Origin: Streptomyces sp. ISL-11
Lineage (GTDB): Bacteria > Actinomycetota > Actinomycetes > Streptomycetales > Streptomycetaceae
NCBI RefSeq assembly: GCF_018614525.1
Contig: NZ_JAGGOL010000018.1
Location: 1-64,000 of the forward strand
Length of the DNA stretch: 64,000 bases
Direction of reading: 5' to 3'
The position numbers and the translations under genes are program-made. The notes under the pieces are model-generated. The model had not been told where the DNA came from and did not search any database. It saw only the letters and a program-made list of their open reading frames with translations. Positions 47,307 to 56,320 of this stretch are shown piece after piece (positions within the stretch are counted from its first letter, which is position 1; every line of letters starts with the position of its first letter).

Positions 47307-47759
47307 CTACGGAAGCACGGCCGCCGACGTCGTCGGCCAGCTCATCCGGATGAGGCCACCGGTCTCGTCAGCGGTCACCTCGACGTCGTCGACCAGGCCA
47401 CTGATGACGGCGAGGCCCATGTCGTCCTCGGCGTCGGCGCCGCCTTCGTCCTGGGCGGGAATCGGCCGTTCCCGGCCGAGCGCGGCGGTGATCTCGGCGG
47501 GCATGGCGTGGGGCGCGTCGTCGCCCACCTCGATGGAGAACTTCTTCTCGTCCTCGGTCAGCACGACCCGCACGGGGGTGGTCACGCCATGGCTGATGTG
47601 CAGCCCGACCGCGCGCGAGCACGCCTCACCCACGGCGAGGCGCAGCTCGTCCAGGACGGCCTCGTCGACACCGGCCCGGCGCGCCACCGCGGCCGCCACC
47701 AGACGGGCGGTGCGGACGTGCTCGGGAAGGGCGCTGAAGAGCAGTTCGACGGTGGCCAT
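47307..47759 (-). CDS. Anti-sigma factor / HATPase_c regulatory protein, bldG partner
   Basis: 150 residues of the SpoIIAB/RsbW-like ATPase family: ATVELLFSALPEHVRTARLVA, DELRLAVGEACSRAV (N-box region), EDDMGLAVISGLVDDV (G-box region). It is downstream of bldG on the same strand, matching the bldG-orf3 pair known in S. coelicolor, where it should bind and phosphorylate BldG and control sigma factors. The N-box Asn is not obvious, so kinase activity is uncertain. Start chosen at ATG 47759; a GTG-type upstream extension to 47786 is possible. Confidence 0.85.
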   Translation of the reverse strand: MATVELLFSALPEHVRTARLVAAAVARRAGVDEAVLDELRLAVGEACSRAVGLHISHGVTTPVRVVLTEDEKKFSIEVGDDAPHAMPAEITAALGRERPIPAQDEGGADAEDDMGLAVISGLVDDVEVTADETGGLIRMSWPTTSAAVLP

Positions 47760-47877
47760 GCCATCCCCCTCGGTCGCACGTGCCACCCTTCCCCTGTTCC
47801 GGAAAAGGGCGGACTCGCGAGAGGGCCGGGCCCTCGGGCCCGATACCCCCCGCGTGACAGTCTTCCGGCGGCGACCG

Positions 47878-48219
47878 TCAGTCGGTCGCCTGCACCGCGT
47901 CCTCGACCGAGGTGTGGATCGGGAACACCTTGGTCAGGCCGGTGATACGGAAAATCTTCAGAATGCGCTCCTGGTTGCAGACCAGGCGCAGCGAGCCCTC
48001 GTGGGCTCGCACCCGCTTGAGGCCGCCGACCAGCACGCCGAGCCCGGTGGAGTCGAGGAAGTCGACGCCCTCCATGTCCACGACGAGGTGGTAGTTGCCG
48101 TCGTTGACAAGCTCGACCAACTGCTCACGCAGCTTGGGCGCGGTGTACACATCAATCTCGCCACCGACCCGGACAACCGTACGGTCGCCTACGGTCTCGG
48201 TCGACAGGGACAGGTCCAC
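47878..48219 (-). CDS. bldG: Anti-anti-sigma factor BldG
   Basis: 113 residues, the length of S. coelicolor BldG, from GTG 48219 with GGAGGA five bases upstream. STAS domain: [18 protein letters not shown] and [20 protein letters not shown], with the phosphorylatable Ser57. BldG controls aerial mycelium formation and antibiotic production by partner switching with anti-sigma factors. Only 54 bases separate it from the divergent helicase gene, so regulatory DNA must overlap that coding region. Confidence 0.95.
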   Translation of the reverse strand: MDLSLSTETVGDRTVVRVGGEIDVYTAPKLREQLVELVNDGNYHLVVDMEGVDFLDSTGLGVLVGGLKRVRAHEGSLRLVCNQERILKIFRITGLTKVFPIHTSVEDAVQATD

Positions 48220-48273
48220 GGATCCTCCAGCACCTTGCATCGAGCGGTCGCCCCCCATGGATCGGCAGCCGCG

Positions 48274-50769
48274 ATGGCATTCAATCACTTACCGGCAGGC
48301 GTGCACGACGCCTTGACGCCATTGTCCGTCACGCCAGTGACACACTCGGTGTCGATGGCCAACGATCAACTCCCGCCGGACGCGGGCGTACATCCCACTC
48401 CCCGGACAGTCCTCGACCGACTGACCGCCGGGACAGACCGGGCTGCGCGCATCACTCATACGGAGCACTTGCCCCCGCGTCCGGGACGTCATGCCCCCTG
48501 GCCTGAGAAGATCCGGCCGGAAGTGGTCGACGCCATCCGGACGGCCGGCATCGAGCGCCCGTGGGCCCACCAGGCGCTCACGGCCGAGCACGCGCTGCGC
48601 GGCGAATCGGTGGTCGTGGCCACCGGCACCGCCTCCGGCAAGTCCCTCGCCTACCTCGCCCCGGTCCTCAGCGCCCTCCTGGACGGCTCCGAGGCCCCCA
48701 ACGGACGCGGCACGACGGCCCTGTACCTGGCCCCCACCAAGGCCCTGGCAGCCGATCAGCGGCGTGCCGTACGCGCCCTGGCCGGCCCCCTGGGCAAGGG
48801 CATCCGGCCCGCCGTCTACGACGGCGACACACCCGTGGAGGAGCGGGAGTGGGTGCGTCAGTACGCCAATTACGCGCTCACCAACCCCGACATGCTCCAC
48901 CGCTCGATCCTGCCCGCCCACCCCAAGTGGTCCTCCTTCCTGCGCGCCCTGCGCTATGTCGTCATCGACGAGTGCCACACCTACCGCGGCGTCTTCGGCT
49001 CACATGTCGCCCAGGTGCTGCGCCGCCTCCGGCGTGTCTGCGCCCGCTACGGCTCCGAACCCGTCTTCCTGCTCGCCTCCGCGACCGTCTCCGACCCGGC
49101 CACCGCCGCCACCCGGCTGACGGGCCTGCCGGTGGCCGAGATCACCGAGGACGCCTCCCCGCGCGGCGAACTGGTCTTCGCGCTCTGGGAGCCGCCGCTC
49201 ACCGAGCTCCACGGCGAGAAGGGCGCCCCCGTCCGCCGTACCGCCACCGCCGAGACCGCCGACCTCCTCACCGACCTGGCCGTCCAGGGCGTACGCACCG
49301 TCGCCTTCGTCCGCTCCCGGCGCGGCGCGGAACTCGTCGCCCTGATCGCCCAGGAACGCCTCGCCGCCGTCGACCGCTCCCTCCCCTCCCGCGTGGCCGC
49401 CTACCGGGGCGGCTACCTCCCCGAGGAACGCCGCGCCATCGAGCGCGCCCTGCACTCCGGTGAGCTGCTGGGCCTCTCCGCCACCAGCGCCCTGGAACTC
49501 GGCGTCGACGTCGCCGGCCTCGACGCCGTCCTCCTCTCCGGCTACCCCGGTACGCGGGCCTCCCTGTGGCAGCAGGCCGGCCGCGCGGGCCGTACGGGCC
49601 GAGGCGCCCTCGCCGTCCTCATCGCCCGGGACGACCCGCTGGACACCTACCTCGTCCACCACCCCGAAGCGCTCTTCCGCCGACCGGTGGAGTCCACCGT
49701 CCTCGACCCGGACAACCCCTACGTCCTCGCTCCCCATCTGTGCGCCGCCGCCGCCGAGCTTCCGCTCACCGAGTCCGACCTGTCACTGTTCGGCCCCGAG
49801 ACACCCGGCCTCCTCTCCCAGCTGGAGGGCCGCAAGCTGCTCCGCCGCCGGGCCGCGGCCTGGCACTGGACCCGCCGGGAGCGCGCCGTCGACCTCACCG
49901 ACATCCGCGGCGGGGGCGGCCGGCCCGTCCAGGTCGTCGAGGAGGGCACCGGGCGGCTGCTGGGCACCGTGGACGCGGCCGCCGCCCACACCACCGTCCA
50001 CGAGGGCGCCGTCCACCTCCACCAGGGGCGGACCTACCTCGTCCGCCACCTCGACCTGGAGGGATCGGTCGCCCTCGTCGAGCAGGCCGACCCGCCCTAT
50101 TCGACGACCGCCCGCGACACCACGGCCGTCTCCATCCTGGAGACCGGTGCCGAGGTCCCCTGGGGCGACGCACGGCTGTGCTTCGGCTCCGTCGAGGTCA
50201 CCAATCAGGTCGTCTCCTTCCTCCGCCGCCGGCTCATCACCGGCGAGGTCCTCGGCGAGTCCAAGCTGGATCTGCCGCCCCGTACGCTGCGCACCCGCGC
50301 CGTGTGGTGGACCGTCACCGAGGACCAGCTCGACGACGCCCGCATCGACCCCGAGGCCCTCGGCGGGGCCCTGCACGCCGCGGAACACGCCTCCATCGGC
50401 ATGCTGCCGCTCTTCGCCACCTGCGACCGCTGGGACATCGGCGGCGTCTCCATCCCCCTCCATCCGGACACCCTCCTGCCGACCGTCTTCGTCTACGACG
50501 GCCACTCCGGCGGCGCCGGCTTCGCCGAACGCGCCTTCCACACCGCCGCCCGCTGGCTCACCGCCACCCGTGAGGCGATCGCCTCCTGCGAGTGCGAGTC
50601 CGGCTGCCCCTCCTGCGTCCAGTCCCCCAAGTGCGGCAACGGCAACGACCCCCTCGACAAGAAGGCCGCCATCCGCCTCCTCACCCGCCTCTTGGCAGGA
50701 GCCCCACGTGAGCCCGTCGAGGGGGGCCCTGAGGGCTACGGGGGCTCTCAGGGACCTGAGGGCTCTTAG
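48274..50769 (+). CDS. DEAD/DEAH helicase with DUF1998-type C-terminus (MrfA-like)
   Basis: 831 residues. Helicase motifs: Q-like PWAHQ, Walker [19 protein letters not shown] (DECH box), [24 protein letters not shown], and [13 protein letters not shown]. The C-terminal DUF1998 region has four Cys in [20 protein letters not shown], the zinc site of MrfA/YprA DNA-repair helicases. It should translocate on single-stranded DNA and act in damage repair. ATG 48274 gives the N-terminus I remember for Streptomyces homologues and includes a TTA codon (48289-48291); ATG 48355 would avoid it. The C-terminus is a Gly/Pro/Glu tail. Confidence 0.9.
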   Translation: MAFNHLPAGVHDALTPLSVTPVTHSVSMANDQLPPDAGVHPTPRTVLDRLTAGTDRAARITHTEHLPPRPGRHAPWPEKIRPEVVDAIRTAGIERPWAHQALTAEHALRGESVVVATGTASGKSLAYLAPVLSALLDGSEAPNGRGTTALYLAPTKALAADQRRAVRALAGPLGKGIRPAVYDGDTPVEEREWVRQYANYALTNPDMLHRSILPAHPKWSSFLRALRYVVIDECHTYRGVFGSHVAQVLRRLRRVCARYGSEPVFLLASATVSDPATAATRLTGLPVAEITEDASPRGELVFALWEPPLTELHGEKGAPVRRTATAETADLLTDLAVQGVRTVAFVRSRRGAELVALIAQERLAAVDRSLPSRVAAYRGGYLPEERRAIERALHSGELLGLSATSALELGVDVAGLDAVLLSGYPGTRASLWQQAGRAGRTGRGALAVLIARDDPLDTYLVHHPEALFRRPVESTVLDPDNPYVLAPHLCAAAAELPLTESDLSLFGPETPGLLSQLEGRKLLRRRAAAWHWTRRERAVDLTDIRGGGGRPVQVVEEGTGRLLGTVDAAAAHTTVHEGAVHLHQGRTYLVRHLDLEGSVALVEQADPPYSTTARDTTAVSILETGAEVPWGDARLCFGSVEVTNQVVSFLRRRLITGEVLGESKLDLPPRTLRTRAVWWTVTEDQLDDARIDPEALGGALHAAEHASIGMLPLFATCDRWDIGGVSIPLHPDTLLPTVFVYDGHSGGAGFAERAFHTAARWLTATREAIASCECESGCPSCVQSPKCGNGNDPLDKKAAIRLLTRLLAGAPREPVEGGPEGYGGSQGPEGS

Positions 50770-50910
50770 CGGCCCAGAGGCGGTCAGAGAGCCCGGGGAG
50801 GCCCTGTGGGGACGGAGGTTGCCAACCCTCCCGGCCCGAGGTCACCGTCCAGCCGGGCGCCCGGCCGGACGGCGGGCAGGGCCCCCGCCCGCCGCGCGCG
50901 TCCCCGACCG

Positions 50911-51309
50911 TCACGGCCAGGGCCCCGGCACCGCGGCCGCGGGTCCCGCCCGCGAGCGGGCACGGGCGGTGTACGGGCCTTCCCGCGCCTCCGCCGACAC
51001 CTCGGCGAACTCGCCGCTCACGGCGCAGCGCACCACCCGTACGCCTTGGGCGCCGGCCACCTTCCCGGCCAGTCCGCAGGCCGTCTCCTGGCCCCGTAGG
51101 GCGTGGTCCGCGGCCGCCAGCGCCGCCAGGTCCGCGGCTCCTCCGGCTCGATGCCGGGCCACCATCGCCTGCCCCATGGCCAGCACCACGGCGAACACCG
51201 CGCAGATCGCCGTCGCGGCCACCGCGACCCACACCGACGCCATGCCCCGGTCATGCCCGCGATGTCTCTCCCGGTCACTGCCCCTGTCATTCCACGGTCT
51301 CTTCCGCAA
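50911..51309 (-). CDS. TadE-like pilus assembly protein (Rv3654c family)
   Basis: 132 residues: a short basic N-terminus, one transmembrane segment (ASVWVAVAATAICAVFAVVLAM) and the family block ARHRAGGAADLAALAAADHAL, then a Cys-containing periplasm-type domain. Pseudopilin-like Flp/Tad minor protein. The start overlaps the tadE-like stop by 23 bases; ATG 51243 is an alternative. Last gene of the tad operon. Confidence 0.85.
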   Translation of the reverse strand: MRKRPWNDRGSDRERHRGHDRGMASVWVAVAATAICAVFAVVLAMGQAMVARHRAGGAADLAALAAADHALRGQETACGLAGKVAGAQGVRVVRCAVSGEFAEVSAEAREGPYTARARSRAGPAAAVPGPWP

Positions 51310-51667
51310 GGGCCACCGCCTCTCCCTTCAGCCGGACCGTCAGCGGCCCGGGTCCCGCCGTACGCGCCTCGACCCGCACGCGCACCATGTCTCCCTCTCG
51401 GGCCAGTGCGATGTGGGCCCCTTCCGGCGCGGCCGCTCCGGCCGCGGCCAGAGCGGCCGGCGCGGACTCCGACCGGGCCGCCGCCCGAGCGCCGGCCCGG
51501 GCCGCGTCCACGCACTGGATCTGCCCGCACACGGCCATCAGCCCCCAGATCAGTGCCACGCCGAACAACGTCAGCGTGGGCAGCACCAGCGCGGCCTCCG
51601 CCGTCACGTAACCGCGGTCGGGCACGTAGCCGCGGCCGGGCACGCACCTGTGGTCAGAACGGCGCAT
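51287..51667 (-). CDS. TadE family pilus protein
   Basis: 126 residues with the TadE N-terminal pattern DRGYVTAEAALVLPTLTLFGVALIWGLMAVCGQIQCVDAARAGARAAAR (prepilin-like Glu in the hydrophobic helix). Likely processed by a prepilin peptidase and used in pilus assembly. Overlaps both neighbours. Confidence 0.85.
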   Translation of the reverse strand: MRRSDHRCVPGRGYVPDRGYVTAEAALVLPTLTLFGVALIWGLMAVCGQIQCVDAARAGARAAARSESAPAALAAAGAAAPEGAHIALAREGDMVRVRVEARTAGPGPLTVRLKGEAVALAEETVE

Positions 51668-51893
51668 GGAGCGCCCTCGTGATCAGCGACTGCATCGCCG
51701 CGTTGACCGGGCCGCTCGTGACCACCTTGTAGAGGACCGCGGCCAGAGCGCACGCCGCCAGCGTCCCGACGGCGTACTCGGCCGTCGACATCCCGGCGTC
51801 GCCGCCCGCCCTCAGCCGCGTCCAGCGCCGTCCCCGGCCCCATGACCACCACCGCATCGCCATCACTGATTCCCCCGTCCTCGCTTCACGCAT
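51654..51893 (-). CDS. Small Flp pilin-like / DUF4244 protein
   Basis: 79 residues: basic N-terminus, then GMSTAEYAVGTLAACALAAVLYKVV, a Flp-pilin-like helix with the Glu at the expected fifth position after the cleavage-type Gly (G-MSTAE). DUF4244 proteins occupy this position in Streptomyces tad operons and are the best candidate for the major pilin. It starts two bases before the tadC stop on the same strand and overlaps tadE by 14 bases. Confidence 0.85.
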   Translation of the reverse strand: MREARTGESVMAMRWWSWGRGRRWTRLRAGGDAGMSTAEYAVGTLAACALAAVLYKVVTSGPVNAAMQSLITRALHAPF

Positions 51894-51895
51894 CG

Positions 51896-52711
51896 TCAAT
51901 CCCCCTTCATCAGCCCGCTGGCCAGTCCGACCACCACGGGAACCACACCGACCGTCAGGAACGCGGGCAGGAAGCACAGCCCCAGCGGTGCTGTCGCCAG
52001 GACGCCCGCGCGCCGGGCTCGTATGCCCGCCGCCCTGCCGCGCTCGGCCCGCAATCGACCCGCGAGCCGGGACATGGGCTCCACGGCCGGCACACCCGTC
52101 GCCTGGGCCCGCTCCAGGCAGCGCGCCAGCCCCCGGGCGCCCGGCAGTTCGCCCACCCGGCTCCAGGCGGTGACCGGATCGCCGCCGAGCCGCACCTCCG
52201 CGGCAGCCTGGGCCAGCCGCTCCCCCACGGGGCCGCCCAGCGAGCCGCCCACCGCTTCGGCCGCCTGTATCGGCCCGGCTCCGGCGGCGAGACAGGCCGC
52301 CATGAGGTCCGCAGCGACCGGAAGTTGTCGCTCCACCGCATGCGCAGGCACGCCTTCCGACGCACCGCCCGTACCGCTCCCGGCGCATTTCGAGCGACGT
52401 CGCCACCGCCACATGCCGTACGCGGCGGCGAGTCCCGCTCCCCACCCGGCGATCCCTCCGACGAGGATGGGTCCAGCGGCACCCGCTCCGGCCACGGGCA
52501 GCCAGTCCCGGACCACCGTCATCCGCCCCGCCCACGCTCGCGACAGACCTTCCACGGCCGACGGCCGCGCCGACTCGCCCGCCACGAACAGCGAGGTGAC
52601 TCGCCGGCGAGCCGCACGCCTGCCCCGGGCCCTGCCCATCATCGACACCATCGCGGAGGCGACTCCGAGAAGAATCACTGTCCACAGGCTGTGGATAACA
52701 TTCGCGTTCAC
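51896..52711 (-). CDS. tadC: Type II secretion F family protein, TadC-like
   Basis: 271 residues with T2SSF features: cytoplasmic helical domain (LPVAADLMAACLAAGAGPIQAAEAVG, ARCLERAQATGVPAVEPMSRLA) between N-terminal and C-terminal membrane segments (LGLCFLPAFLTVGVVPVVVGLA). GTG 52711 follows GGAGGAGG and overlaps the tadB stop (GTGA). Confidence 0.88.
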   Translation of the reverse strand: MNANVIHSLWTVILLGVASAMVSMMGRARGRRAARRRVTSLFVAGESARPSAVEGLSRAWAGRMTVVRDWLPVAGAGAAGPILVGGIAGWGAGLAAAYGMWRWRRRSKCAGSGTGGASEGVPAHAVERQLPVAADLMAACLAAGAGPIQAAEAVGGSLGGPVGERLAQAAAEVRLGGDPVTAWSRVGELPGARGLARCLERAQATGVPAVEPMSRLAGRLRAERGRAAGIRARRAGVLATAPLGLCFLPAFLTVGVVPVVVGLASGLMKGD

Positions 52712-53598
52712 GAGCCTCCTCCCGATGCCGTCCGTACGATCCGCCGGGTCCATACGAGCCCGGCGCCCTCCAACAGACCGCCGACGACCAGGCAGCCCAG
52801 TCCCGCCGTCGTATGCAGCAGCACCCGCAGCGGCGCGGCACCGAGCGCACTGCCCAGCAAGAGGGCCAGAACGGGCAGGAGGGCCAGCATCACGGCGGTC
52901 GATCGCGTACCGGCCAACTGGGCGTGGAGCTCCTCCCGTTGATCCCGCTCGGCACTGAGGGAAGCTGCCACCCTTTCGAGCCCGGCCGCGAGGCCTGCTC
53001 CGCCGTCGACCGCGACCTGCCAGCAGGCGGCCACACCGTGCAGCCCCTCCGCCCCCGGTCGTCGGCCCACCGTCCGCAGCGCTTCCGGGACGTCACCACC
53101 GAATCGCGCCGCCGCCGGCACCACGGCCCATCCCGCTCCGAGGTCCGTCGCCGGTACGCCCACCAAGGCCTCATGGGGCTGTCTGCCGGCCCGTAGATCA
53201 CCCGCCACGGCCCCGCACAGCTCGATCACCGCCGCCTCGCACCGCTCCCGCTCCCGCTCCGCGCAGTGGGCTGCGAGCCACCGCCGTACGAGTGGCACGG
53301 CCGCCACGGCGACGAGCAGCGGCAGCACGGAATCCCCCAACAGGGCGACAGCGCAACCCATTGGAATGCACATCAGCTCGCGCCGCTCCCGCGCCCAGCG
53401 CCGCATCCGGGCGACCCCGTCGACGACCCGGTCGGGCGGCCACGGTCGTACCGGATCTACGGCGCCCCCACCCGCGAACAGCAGCCGGGCCCTCCGCAGC
53501 TCCCGGTCGTGCCGCGTGAGCGACCAGATCACGGCCATCGCACCCAGCGCCGCCGCGCACACCAGCGTGGCCTGCGGTACCGCCCCGGCGGCCGTCAC
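52708..53598 (-). CDS. tadB: Type II secretion F family protein, TadB-like
   Basis: 296 residues. Hydrophobic segments near both ends and a central cytoplasmic T2SSF domain (CGAVAGDLRAGRQPHEALVG, HGVAACWQVAVDGGAGLAAGLERVA). Forms the inner-membrane platform with TadC. GTG 53598 overlaps the tadA stop by four bases. Confidence 0.88.
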   Translation of the reverse strand: MTAAGAVPQATLVCAAALGAMAVIWSLTRHDRELRRARLLFAGGGAVDPVRPWPPDRVVDGVARMRRWARERRELMCIPMGCAVALLGDSVLPLLVAVAAVPLVRRWLAAHCAERERERCEAAVIELCGAVAGDLRAGRQPHEALVGVPATDLGAGWAVVPAAARFGGDVPEALRTVGRRPGAEGLHGVAACWQVAVDGGAGLAAGLERVAASLSAERDQREELHAQLAGTRSTAVMLALLPVLALLLGSALGAAPLRVLLHTTAGLGCLVVGGLLEGAGLVWTRRIVRTASGGGS

Positions 53599-54752
53599 GG
53601 CGTGGCCCCGCCGCGCTCGCACAGCTCCGCCAGCCGGCCCCATCCGGGAGCCCGCTCGAAACCCTGCGGCGCCCACACGACGGCCGGTACGGTCGTCACG
53701 AACCCGGCGGCGTCCCGGTCCAGTACATGGATCTCGGCGACGCGCCGTCGGCCGCCGCGCTCGCGCGCCAGGTGGACGACTGCCGACAGGCCCGCCGCCA
53801 ACTGGCTGTGCAGCGCCGCCCGGTCGAGCCCGGCGGTCGAGCCCAGTGCCTCCAGCCGGGCCGGGACGTCCGCGGCGGCGTTGGCGTGCACCGTGCCGCA
53901 GCCGCCTTCGTGACCGGTGTTGAGCGCGGCCAGAAGGTCGGTGACCTCGGGCCCACGGACCTCTCCGACGACCAGCCGGTCGGGCCTCATCCGCAGTGCC
54001 TGCCGCACCAGGTCCCGGAGGGTGACCAGACCCATGCCCTCCTGGTTCGCCGGCCGTGTCTCCAGCCGCACCACGTGCGGATGGTCCGGGCGCAGCTCCG
54101 CCGAGTCCTCGGCGAGGACGATCCGCTCGTCCGGCGCCACCAGCCCCAGCAAAGTCGTCAGCAGTGTGGTCTTCCCCGACCCCGTGCCCCCGCTGATGAC
54201 GAAGGAGAGCCGGGCGTCCAGCACCGCCCGCAGCAGCCGCTGTCCGCCCGGCGGGACGGTGCCCGCGGCCTCCAGGTCGTCCAGGGTGAAGGCACGGGGC
54301 CGCACCACCCGCAGCGACAGGCACGTCGAGCCGACGGCCACCGGCGGCAGCACCGCGTGCAGCCGCGTCCCGTCCGGAAGCCGGGCGTCCACCCAGGGCC
54401 GGGCGTCGTCGAGTCTGCGCCCGGCGGTCGCGGCGAGCCGCTGGGCGAGCCTGCGCACCGCCGCCGCGTCGGGGAAGGACACATCGGTGCGCTCCAGGCC
54501 CGATCCGCGGTCGACCCATACCTGGTCGGGCGCGGTGACCAGGACGTCGGTGACGTCGGGCGCGGCGAGGAGCCGTTCCAGAGGGCCGGTGCCGATGAGT
54601 TCGGAACGCAGCCGGGCCACGACGCCGAGGACTTCGGCGTCCCCGAGCAGCCGCCCCTCCCGGCGCAGTGCCTCCGCGACGCGGGCGGGCGTCGGCTCGG
54701 CGCCGCTCTCGGCCAGTCGCAGCCGCACGGCGTCCAGCAGTTCGGTGCTCAT
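53595..54752 (-). CDS. tadA: Pilus assembly ATPase TadA (CpaF family)
   Basis: 385 residues. Secretion ATPase with Walker A ISGGTGSGKTTLL, the Asp box VLAEDSAELR, the Walker B region RMRPDRLVVGEVRGPE and the His box NTGHEGGCGTVHANAA. Powers Flp pilus or secretion assembly. Overlaps both ssd and tadB by four bases. Confidence 0.95.
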   Translation of the reverse strand: MSTELLDAVRLRLAESGAEPTPARVAEALRREGRLLGDAEVLGVVARLRSELIGTGPLERLLAAPDVTDVLVTAPDQVWVDRGSGLERTDVSFPDAAAVRRLAQRLAATAGRRLDDARPWVDARLPDGTRLHAVLPPVAVGSTCLSLRVVRPRAFTLDDLEAAGTVPPGGQRLLRAVLDARLSFVISGGTGSGKTTLLTTLLGLVAPDERIVLAEDSAELRPDHPHVVRLETRPANQEGMGLVTLRDLVRQALRMRPDRLVVGEVRGPEVTDLLAALNTGHEGGCGTVHANAAADVPARLEALGSTAGLDRAALHSQLAAGLSAVVHLARERGGRRRVAEIHVLDRDAAGFVTTVPAVVWAPQGFERAPGWGRLAELCERGGATP

Positions 54753-55867
54753 GCCGGGACTCCCCCGCTCTCGGCGGGCACCTGGGCCCAGAATTCCGCA
54801 CAGAACTTGGCGAGCGGCCCGCGGTCGGCGGTGCCCGGCGGTCTGCCGGCCGCCAACGCGGCGGGCAGGCGGTTCTCCGGGGAGAGTTCACCGGCCAGCG
54901 GCAGGCCGAGGAGCCGGGCGATCTCGGCTGCGTCGAGCCCGGAGCCACAGGGGCCGCGCACGACGACCCGCAGGTCGCCGAGTGCGTTGCCCACCGTCGC
55001 GGCGACGCGGTGCGCCGCAGCGATTGCCCGGAGCTCGGCGGGCACCACCAACAAGCCCATGTCCAGCTGCCCGAGTGCCTCGACGGCGGCTTCGTCCAGC
55101 CGGCGTGGGAGGTCGACGACCACCACCCCGCCACGTCGGCGCGCCGCCGCGAGGACCGCGCGCATCGCGTCGGGCGGCACGCTCGGGCAGTCACCACGGT
55201 CCCAGCTGAGCAGGCGCATCGAGTGGAGCTCGGGCAGGGCCTCCTCCAGAGCCTCGCCGGCCACCCGGCCGCGGGAGTCGGCGAAGGCCGGCCAGCGCAG
55301 GCCCTCGGCCCGCTCTCCACCGAGCAGGACGTCGAGCCCACCGCCCAGAGGGTCGGCGTCGATGAGCATGGTGCGCCTGCCCGCGCGGGCGGCACCGACG
55401 GCCAAGGCGCAGGCCAGTGTGCTGGCGCCCGCGCCGCCGCGGCCGCCGATCACCCCCACGGTGCGGGCGGGGCTGCCGACTCCTTCGACGGCGTCGGCGA
55501 TGCGGTCGACCAGCCAGGTCTCACCGCCGGGCAGGACGGTCACGTTGCGGGCGCCGATCTCCACGGCCCGCCGCCAGATACCGGGGTCGTCCGGATCACT
55601 GCCGACGAGCACGGCTCCCTCGTCGAGGGGGCCGAGCGACGGGTTCATGAACCGATGGGCACAGTCGTCCCCGATCAGGAGCAGCGGGGAGTCCTCCCTG
55701 GCGGCTCTGCGCGGGGGCGTTCCATGCGCCACTTCGGGCATGGCCCCGGCCGCCGCGCACAGGCGCAGCAGGTCGTCGAGCAGTCCTTCGTCCTCGGTGA
55801 CGATCAGCGGTCCGCCACGCCTTCCGGCGACGGTCGCCGGCCATTCGGAAGTGCTGGATCCGGCCAC
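54749..55867 (-). CDS. Ssd / TadZ-CpaE-like septum site-determining protein
   Basis: 372 residues. An N-terminal receiver-like region (PLIVTEDEGLLDDLLRL) precedes a ParA/MinD-like domain with deviant Walker A VIGGRGGAGASTLACALA, Walker A' LIDADPLGGGLDVLLG and VVVDLPRRLDE. The usual Lys of the deviant Walker motif is replaced by Arg/Gly (GRGGAGAS), so nucleotide handling may differ. Such proteins position the tad pilus or affect septation. First gene of the seven-gene operon, GTG 55867. Confidence 0.88.
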   Translation of the reverse strand: MAGSSTSEWPATVAGRRGGPLIVTEDEGLLDDLLRLCAAAGAMPEVAHGTPPRRAAREDSPLLLIGDDCAHRFMNPSLGPLDEGAVLVGSDPDDPGIWRRAVEIGARNVTVLPGGETWLVDRIADAVEGVGSPARTVGVIGGRGGAGASTLACALAVGAARAGRRTMLIDADPLGGGLDVLLGGERAEGLRWPAFADSRGRVAGEALEEALPELHSMRLLSWDRGDCPSVPPDAMRAVLAAARRRGGVVVVDLPRRLDEAAVEALGQLDMGLLVVPAELRAIAAAHRVAATVGNALGDLRVVVRGPCGSGLDAAEIARLLGLPLAGELSPENRLPAALAAGRPPGTADRGPLAKFCAEFWAQVPAESGGVPA

Positions 55868-56320
55868 AGTGTCCTCCCCGTGTCACTACGCGCTCTCGCT
55901 TCCGCGAACATCGCGGAACATCGCGGGGAATCACCGTGCACGGAACTGGAAAATCATGTGGATCTTGGTGGAAAACTGTGGACAACTCAACCGTTGTGAA
56001 TATCCCGGTCACCTATACCGGTGACTTCCGGAGAGCAGTCTCCCGATTACCCTGCGTGACGTGTATGAAGGGTGTGACACAGGCGCGAGATCAGCGGAAC
56101 GGAAGGGAGAAGGAGCCGATGAGGACACTCAAAAGGCATCCGGACATGCGACGACCCCCGCCGGGGGGGAGAGCGGGGGTCGTCCCCACGGCCGACTCGG
56201 GGGGGGAGGAGTCGGGCCGGGTTAGACACGGTCGCGAACGATCCGTGACTTCCATGGTGTACCCGAGAGCCTTCTCAGGCAAACCCACACGCCTCAGCTT
56301 ACGCCGAATGGAGGGCGCCT
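55868..56320. promoter_or_regulatory. Divergent control region with palindrome and tandem hairpins
   Basis: About 450 bases between the leftward tad operon and the rightward HAD gene. GTCACC (56008-56013) and GGTGAC (56020-56025) make a palindrome. A short ORF begins at ATG 56119 with a strong AAGGGAGAAGGAG signal (MRTLKRHPDMRR...). Within it lie a perfect 12-bp hairpin (56150-56161 with 56173-56184) and a second, slightly imperfect one (56190-56218). This could be a leader/attenuator for the HAD gene, or a small RNA. The ORF itself may not be a real protein. Confidence 0.45.
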
